A DNA stretch of 33,447 nucleotides from contig CABYDZ010000012.1 in assembly GCA_902517885.1 (NCBI GenBank), positions 1 through 33,447 on the forward strand. Reading direction: 5' to 3'. Positions 28,805-33,447 of the stretch are shown here, piece by piece (positions within the stretch are counted from its first letter, which is position 1; every line of letters begins with the position of its first letter). The notes under the pieces were generated by a model. It ran no database searches, had not been told where the DNA came from, and worked only from the letters and a program-made list of their open reading frames with translations. Origin of the DNA: an uncultured Pelagibacteraceae bacterium (GTDB lineage: Bacteria; Pseudomonadota; Alphaproteobacteria; Pelagibacterales; AG-422-B15). The position numbers and the translations under genes are program-made.

Positions 28805-29113
28805 ATGGAAAATCAAAATATTAAAATCAGACTTAAAGCATTTGACCACGGGGTGTTGGATAAATCATCTGTTGAAATAGTAGATACAGCAAAACGAACC
28901 GGAGCAATGGTTAAGGGACCAATTCCGCTTCCTACTAATAATGAAAAATTTACCGTCTTAAGATCTCCTCATGTAAATAAAAAAAGTAGAGAACAATTTG
29001 AGATAAGAACGCATAAACGCTTAATAGAGATCGTTGATCCTACCCCTCAAACAGTAGATGCACTTATGAAATTGGATCTAGCATCGGGAGTTGATGTAGA
29101 AATCAAGTTATAG
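28805..29113 (+). CDS. rpsJ: Ribosomal protein uS10
   Basis: 102 residues, standard. [16 protein letters not shown], then VKGPIPLPT and [20 protein letters not shown] are the family signatures. It is part of the 30S head and, as NusE, of the antitermination complex with NusB and NusG. First gene of the S10 cluster, here directly behind fusA without its own evident promoter. Confidence 0.98.
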   Translation: MENQNIKIRLKAFDHGVLDKSSVEIVDTAKRTGAMVKGPIPLPTNNEKFTVLRSPHVNKKSREQFEIRTHKRLIEIVDPTPQTVDALMKLDLASGVDVEIKL

Positions 29114-29115
29114 AT

Positions 29116-29805
29116 ATGAGAACAGGAATCATCGCAAAAAAAATAGGAATGAGTAACTTGTATACACAGAGTGGCACAAATATTCCAGTGACTGTCTTAC
29201 ATATTGATCAATGTCAGATCGTTGAAAGAGTTGACTCTGCTGATACAAATGCTGACAAAGTTTTAGTTGGAGCATGTAAATTAAAAAAAGCCAATAAGGC
29301 TCAAAAAGGATTTTTTGAAAAGAAAAAGAGTGAGGCTTTTAGGTATCTTAGAGAATTTTCAATAGATAAAGATACTGAATTAAAGTCGGGCGACCAATTA
29401 AATGCAAGTCATTTTCAGGAAGGCCAATTTATCGATGTGTCTGGTTTTACAAAGGGTAAAGGATTTGCTGGAGTGATGAAAAGACATAACTTTTCAGGCT
29501 TGAGAGCTTCTCATGGAGTTTCTGTGTCTCATAGAAGTGCTGGTTCAACAGGACAGTGTCAGGATCCCGGTAAGGTCTTTAAAGGAAAAAAAATGGCTGG
29601 ACAGTATGGCGATGTTCATAAAACACTTCAAAATTTACAAGTAGTAAAAGTTGATGAAGCAAAAAATATTATCTGCGTAAAGGGAGCTACTCCTGGTGCG
29701 CGAGGAACATGGCTAGTGGTTGAAGACTCTATTAAGAGAAATGATATTAAAGAAGTTGAAGGTACTGCTGTACAAGCAGAAAAATCAACTAAAAAGGATA
29801 AATAG
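29116..29805 (+). CDS. rplC: Ribosomal protein uL3
   Basis: 229 residues. MRTGIIAKKIGMSNLYTQSG at the start; the long loop reaching the peptidyl transferase centre has HRSAGSTGQCQDPGKVFKGK with the glutamine that PrmB methylates in E. coli. An early assembly protein of the 50S. Two bases after rpsJ. The C-terminal tail is lysine- and glutamate-rich. Confidence 0.98.
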   Translation: MRTGIIAKKIGMSNLYTQSGTNIPVTVLHIDQCQIVERVDSADTNADKVLVGACKLKKANKAQKGFFEKKKSEAFRYLREFSIDKDTELKSGDQLNASHFQEGQFIDVSGFTKGKGFAGVMKRHNFSGLRASHGVSVSHRSAGSTGQCQDPGKVFKGKKMAGQYGDVHKTLQNLQVVKVDEAKNIICVKGATPGARGTWLVVEDSIKRNDIKEVEGTAVQAEKSTKKDK

Positions 29806-29807
29806 GA

Positions 29808-30428
29808 ATGCAAGTAGAGCTAAATAAAATGAATGGCAAGAGCACAGAATCTATGGAGCTTAATGAAGCCATCTTTAATTTAAAACCAGATCTTTCAGTT
29901 ATAAGTTCTCTTGTAAGATGGAATGAGTCTAATAAAAAGCCTCTTCGCGCTAGGACCAAAAATCGTTCCGAAGTTGCAGGTACAACACAGAAGTTGGGTA
30001 GGCAAAAAGGTGGTGGTGGAGCAAGACATGGTTCTAAGAAGGCAAATATTTTTAGAAGTGGTGGTATGGCACATAATCTAAGGGGAGTAAGATCATTAAA
30101 GAAACTTCCAAAACGCTTAAGAAACTTGGCTGTTAAGCATATATTATCTGAAAAAGTAAAATGTAATGATCTGATTTTAATCGATGAACTCAAGATCGCT
30201 GAGCCAAAAACTAAGATCTTAAAGAGCTATTTGGACAAACAAAAAATTAACTCTGCATTGGTTTTAGAGGGGGATACGCCTAACCAAAATTTGTCTCTTG
30301 CTGCAAGAAATCTAAAGGACATTAAGTACTTGAGTGTTAAATCTATGAATGCTCTTGATCTTTTGAGACATCAAAAATTGATTATAAGTAAAGATGCATT
30401 AGCCCAACTAGAAAAGAATTATATATAA
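29808..30428 (+). CDS. rplD: Ribosomal protein uL4
   Basis: 206 residues, standard. The extended loop lining the exit tunnel is visible as RAGT-type RARTKNRSEVAGTTQK followed by GGGGARHGSKKANIFRSGG. In E. coli L4 represses the S10 operon by acting on its leader; no room for such a leader exists before rpsJ here, so that control is probably absent. Two bases after rplC. Confidence 0.97.
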   Translation: MQVELNKMNGKSTESMELNEAIFNLKPDLSVISSLVRWNESNKKPLRARTKNRSEVAGTTQKLGRQKGGGGARHGSKKANIFRSGGMAHNLRGVRSLKKLPKRLRNLAVKHILSEKVKCNDLILIDELKIAEPKTKILKSYLDKQKINSALVLEGDTPNQNLSLAARNLKDIKYLSVKSMNALDLLRHQKLIISKDALAQLEKNYI

Positions 30429-30429
30429 A

Positions 30430-30723
30430 ATGCCTAGTATTAAAGATTTTAAAACAATTATTAAGCCTATTATTACTGAGAAGTCTTCTTTGGGCGCAGA
30501 ATTTAATCAAGTTACTTTTCAAGTTAATAAGACTAGCAATAAGAAAGAAATAAAAACTGCAATAGAAAATATATTTAAAGTAAAAGTAAAAAAAGTGAAC
30601 ACTTCAATTGTAAAGGGTAAGCTAAAAGCATTTAGGGGCTCGCTTGGAAAACGCTCTGATTACAAGAAAGCTTTTGTAACTCTTGAAGAAGGTCAAACAA
30701 TTGATTTGAATGCGGGAGTATAA
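30430..30723 (+). CDS. rplW: Ribosomal protein uL23
   Basis: 97 residues, standard. IIKPIITEKSS near the start, NKKEIKTAIENIFKVKV and the basic loop KAFRGSLGKRSDYKKAFV are typical. It sits at the tunnel exit and docks trigger factor and SRP. One base after rplD. Confidence 0.98.
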   Translation: MPSIKDFKTIIKPIITEKSSLGAEFNQVTFQVNKTSNKKEIKTAIENIFKVKVKKVNTSIVKGKLKAFRGSLGKRSDYKKAFVTLEEGQTIDLNAGV

Positions 30724-30729
30724 TAAAAA

Positions 30730-31572
30730 ATGCCTTTAAAAAAATTCAGACCAAATACTCCAGGAACACGCGGACTAACACTTGTTGATAAAAAAGGTTT
30801 ATGGACGGGTAAGCCAGTGAAGTCTCTAACCGCCGGCCTTTCAAAAAAAGGTGGAAGAAATAATACAGGCAGAATTACAATGAGACGAAAAGGTGGTGGA
30901 CACAAAGCAAAATATAGAATTGTTGATTTTAAAAGAAATAATACAGAAAGTGCAACTGTTGATAGAATTGAGTATGATCCAAATAGATCTTCTTACATTG
31001 CACTAATCACATACACTGACGGAACAAAAAGCTATATCTTGGCACCAAAGGATTTAAAAGCCGGTGACCAAGTTATATCCGGTGAAAAAAAAGAAATCAG
31101 AATTGGCAATTGCATGCCCATGTCTGACATCCCTGTTGGAATAGATATACATAATATTGAGTTGAAAATTGGAAGTGGTGCACAATTAGCTAGATCCGCT
31201 GGTTCCTCAACACAGATTGTTGGTAAGTCTGACGGATATGTAGCCATTAAGTTGCCCTCTGGTGAGCAGAGAAAAGTAAGAGAAGAATGCAGAGCTACAA
31301 TTGGTGTTTTGTCAAATATTGATAAGAAAAACCAAAAATTAGGAAAAGCTGGAAGAAAAAGATGGTTAGGCGTTAGACCATCAGTAAGAGGTGTGGCTAT
31401 GAATCCAATTGATCACCCTCATGGTGGAGGAGAAGGTAAAACATCTGGCGGTCGAGATCCTGTTACTCCATGGGGAAAACCAACTAAGGGAAAAAAGACA
31501 AGAAATAATAAAAGAACGGATAAATTTATTATTAAGAGAAAAACTGACAAAAAAGCAAGGATAGAGGTTTAA
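30730..31572 (+). CDS. rplB: Ribosomal protein uL2
   Basis: 280 residues, standard. [20 protein letters not shown], the SH3-like middle with [15 protein letters not shown], and the C-terminal [19 protein letters not shown] with the histidine needed for peptidyl transfer are intact. It binds domain IV of 23S rRNA and bridges to the 30S. Six bases after rplW. Confidence 0.99.
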   Translation: MPLKKFRPNTPGTRGLTLVDKKGLWTGKPVKSLTAGLSKKGGRNNTGRITMRRKGGGHKAKYRIVDFKRNNTESATVDRIEYDPNRSSYIALITYTDGTKSYILAPKDLKAGDQVISGEKKEIRIGNCMPMSDIPVGIDIHNIELKIGSGAQLARSAGSSTQIVGKSDGYVAIKLPSGEQRKVREECRATIGVLSNIDKKNQKLGKAGRKRWLGVRPSVRGVAMNPIDHPHGGGEGKTSGGRDPVTPWGKPTKGKKTRNNKRTDKFIIKRKTDKKARIEV

Positions 31573-31574
31573 AA

Positions 31575-31847
31575 ATGACGAGATCTGTTTGGAAAGGACC
31601 ATTTGTTGATAGTCATCTATTAAAGAAAGTAAAGGCAGCAGGAGATGGTGGCAAAGGTGGCGTTATTAAAACGTGGTCAAGAAGATCCACTATTTTGCCT
31701 GAGTTTGTAGGGGTTAATTTTGCTGTGCATAATGGTAAGAGGTTTATTCCAGTCAATGTTACTGAGGACATGGTAGGCCATAAACTAGGAGAGTTTTCAC
31801 CAACAAGAACTTTTAACAGTCATACTGGAGATAAAAAAACTAAATAA
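31575..31847 (+). CDS. rpsS: Ribosomal protein uS19
   Basis: 90 residues, standard. [34 protein letters not shown] and [20 protein letters not shown] cover the whole protein. It forms a complex with S13 in the 30S head. Two bases on either side from its neighbours. Confidence 0.98.
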   Translation: MTRSVWKGPFVDSHLLKKVKAAGDGGKGGVIKTWSRRSTILPEFVGVNFAVHNGKRFIPVNVTEDMVGHKLGEFSPTRTFNSHTGDKKTK

Positions 31848-31849
31848 TC

Positions 31850-32233
31850 ATGAAGCACCTAATAAGAAAAGATAATGAAGCTTATGCCATTTTAAGAAAT
31901 TTGAGGGTTAGTCCGTCAAAAGCGAATATTGTTCTTGAAATGATTAGAGGAAAGAAGGCTTCTGAGGCAATTAACCTTCTAAAATTTTCATCTAGAGGTA
32001 TTGCTAAAGATATTAGTAAGGTACTAAATAGCGCGGTAGCTAATGCTGAAAACAATCATCAGCTAGACATAGACATTTTACAGGTAACAGAAGCCTATTG
32101 TGGGAAGAGTATGGTAATGAAGCGATGGAGACCAAGAGCAAAAGGTAGACCAGGAAGAATAAACAAGCATCTAACCAATGTAACAATTAAAGTTGCAGAA
32201 TTACAAAATAAGAAATCGGAGAAAGAAGCATAG
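31850..32233 (+). CDS. rplV: Ribosomal protein uL22
   Basis: 127 residues. LRNLRVSPSKANIVLEMIRGK opens the globular part; the tunnel-lining beta hairpin contains MKRWRPRAKGRPGRINK. Contacts all six 23S domains. Its stop is three bases before rpsC. Confidence 0.98.
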   Translation: MKHLIRKDNEAYAILRNLRVSPSKANIVLEMIRGKKASEAINLLKFSSRGIAKDISKVLNSAVANAENNHQLDIDILQVTEAYCGKSMVMKRWRPRAKGRPGRINKHLTNVTIKVAELQNKKSEKEA

Positions 32234-32236
32234 AAT

Positions 32237-32908
32237 ATGGGACAGAAAGTAAATCCTATTGGGCTTAGATTAATTCTTAATAAAAAATGGCAATCCAAAT
32301 GGTATGCCAATAAAAAGGAATTTGGTTCGTTTTTACAAGAAGATCTTAAAATCAGATCCTATCTTGAAAAAAAATTGAAAAAATGTGCTGTAGCTAAAAT
32401 TCAGATAGAAAGACCAGCAAAGAAAGCTCAAGTAACTATTTATTCAGCTCGACCAGGCTTAATTATTGGTAAAAAGGGCAGTGATATAGAAAAGCTAAAA
32501 AAGAAAATTTCAGAATTTACATCGGATGATGTTTCAATAAATTTGGTCGAGATCAGAAAGCCAGAGGTTGAAGCTCAACTAATAGCAGATGCAATTGCAG
32601 AACAACTTGAGAGAAGGGTTTCATTTAGAAGAGCAATGAAAAGATCTGTTCAGTCTGCAATGAGACTAGGAGCTGATGGCATAAGAGTAAATTGTGGAGG
32701 CCGTCTTGGTGGAACTGAAATTGCTAGAACAGAGTGGTATAGAGAGGGAAGAGTTCCATTGCACACATTTAGGGCAAATGTTGATTATGCAATAGCAACA
32801 GCGCAAACCACATATGGCGCATGTGGCATCAAGGTATGGATATATAAAGGAGACATAGACGATAATGCTCCACACGAAATGGAAAATAATCCAAATAAAT
32901 TAGGATAA
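32237..32908 (+). CDS. rpsC: Ribosomal protein uS3
   Basis: 223 residues, standard. [12 protein letters not shown] at the start, the KH domain with the GxxG loop in [18 protein letters not shown], then [18 protein letters not shown] and [20 protein letters not shown]. Forms part of the mRNA entry channel and its helicase activity. Three bases before rplP. Confidence 0.98.
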   Translation: MGQKVNPIGLRLILNKKWQSKWYANKKEFGSFLQEDLKIRSYLEKKLKKCAVAKIQIERPAKKAQVTIYSARPGLIIGKKGSDIEKLKKKISEFTSDDVSINLVEIRKPEVEAQLIADAIAEQLERRVSFRRAMKRSVQSAMRLGADGIRVNCGGRLGGTEIARTEWYREGRVPLHTFRANVDYAIATAQTTYGACGIKVWIYKGDIDDNAPHEMENNPNKLG

Positions 32909-32911
32909 GTT

Positions 32912-33325
32912 ATGTTACAGCCAAAAAAAACAAAATTCAGAAAAGCTCACAAAGGTAGAATTAAAGGCGTTGCAACTTCTTCAACAAGTTTGAACTACGG
33001 AACTTATGGGCTAAAGGCCTTAGAAGCTGAGAGGATTACAGCCAGACAAATAGAAGCAGCAAGGGTTGCAATGACAAGATTTATGAAAAGAGCGGGACGT
33101 GTTTGGGTTCGAATATTTCCAGATGTTCCAGTATCAAAAAAGCCAACAGAAGTAAGAATGGGTAAAGGAAAAGGCTCGCCAGAATTTTGGGCATGTCGGG
33201 TGAAGCCAGGAAAGATTTTATTTGAAGTTGACGGCGTCTCACAATCGATAGCAAAAGAAGCTTTTGGAAGAGCTTCCTCAAAGTTACCAATTAAGACCAA
33301 AGTAGTTGGACAGCTCATAAAATAA
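32912..33325 (+). CDS. rplP: Ribosomal protein uL16
   Basis: 137 residues, standard. [16 protein letters not shown], then [33 protein letters not shown] and the C-terminal [15 protein letters not shown]. Late assembly protein near the A-site tRNA. Followed nine bases later by rpmC with AAAGGAAAA as ribosome site. Confidence 0.98.
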   Translation: MLQPKKTKFRKAHKGRIKGVATSSTSLNYGTYGLKALEAERITARQIEAARVAMTRFMKRAGRVWVRIFPDVPVSKKPTEVRMGKGKGSPEFWACRVKPGKILFEVDGVSQSIAKEAFGRASSKLPIKTKVVGQLIK

Positions 33326-33334
33326 AGGAAAAAG

Positions 33335-33447
33335 ATGAAGGTAGAAGAAATAAGAAAAAAAACAAATGATCAGCTTAAAACAGAGTTGAGTAACCTATAT
33401 AAGGAGTCCTTTAACTTAAGATTCCAAAAGAGCTCTGGTCAGTTGGA
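33335..33447 (+). CDS. rpmC: Ribosomal protein uL29, cut off by window end
   Basis: The first 37 residues are present: MKVEEIRKKTNDQLKTEL, then LYKESFNLRFQKSSGQL. The EIR, LxxEL and FNLRFQxxSGQL pattern identifies L29, which lies at the tunnel exit beside L23. Its position after rplP matches the S10 cluster order. The 3' half lies outside the window. Confidence 0.95.
   Translation, partial: MKVEEIRKKTNDQLKTELSNLYKESFNLRFQKSSGQL

Overview
The window looks like a chromosomal segment from a small, AT-rich, gene-dense marine alphaproteobacterium of the SAR11 / AEGEAN-169 (HIMB59) kind; the sequence alone does not settle the clade. Supporting points are a blue-tuned proteorhodopsin, an F1-ATPase zeta inhibitor subunit (an alphaproteobacterial family), the sfsA-map pair beside a MoaB/CinA-like gene, the tuf-tRNA-Trp-secE order, and spacers of a few bases between most genes. 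No stretch longer than about 160 bases lacks a gene. No CRISPR array, insertion sequence, integrase or rRNA is present.

Bases 1-4067 are housekeeping: the 3' part of the ATPase zeta inhibitor gene, a lysine-rich protein with one C-terminal membrane segment, then a leftward operon sfsA-map-purB, and a divergent MoaB/CinA-like gene whose start codon lies six bases from that of sfsA. Bases 4068-7651 are the accessory part: a stand-alone proteorhodopsin gene closed by a textbook terminator, tRNA-Leu(TAA), then a tightly coupled pair encoding a passenger-less inverse-autotransporter (intimin/invasin-type) beta-barrel and a secreted six-cysteine protein of unknown function. The pair ends tail-to-tail on NAD kinase.

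Bases 7652-11926 are metabolic: glycerol kinase overlapping a class II aldolase/adducin-like gene, an NAD-dependent formate dehydrogenase with every known active-site residue, and a membrane di-iron hydroxylase preceded by a perfect hairpin. Then come tRNA-Thr, an unlisted 32-residue membrane peptide gene, and the rRNA 2'-O-methyltransferase rlmB.

From about 13000 to the end runs one rightward transcription/translation block: tRNA-Tyr, tRNA-Gly, tuf, tRNA-Trp, secE, nusG, rplK, rplA, rplJ, rplL, rpoB, rpoC, rpsL, rpsG, fusA, rpsJ, rplC, rplD, rplW, rplB, rpsS, rplV, rpsC, rplP and the start of rpmC. This joins the rif, str and S10 operons of other bacteria, with no second tuf between fusA and rpsJ. 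A promoter-like site followed at once by a terminator-like hairpin lies between rpoC and rpsL, and a ten-pair hairpin lies just before rpoB; both could set the relative output of the sub-operons.

The most unusual element is the barrel plus secreted-protein pair at 5136-6887. It could be a split (two-gene) version of an inverse autotransporter, but that is a hypothesis.
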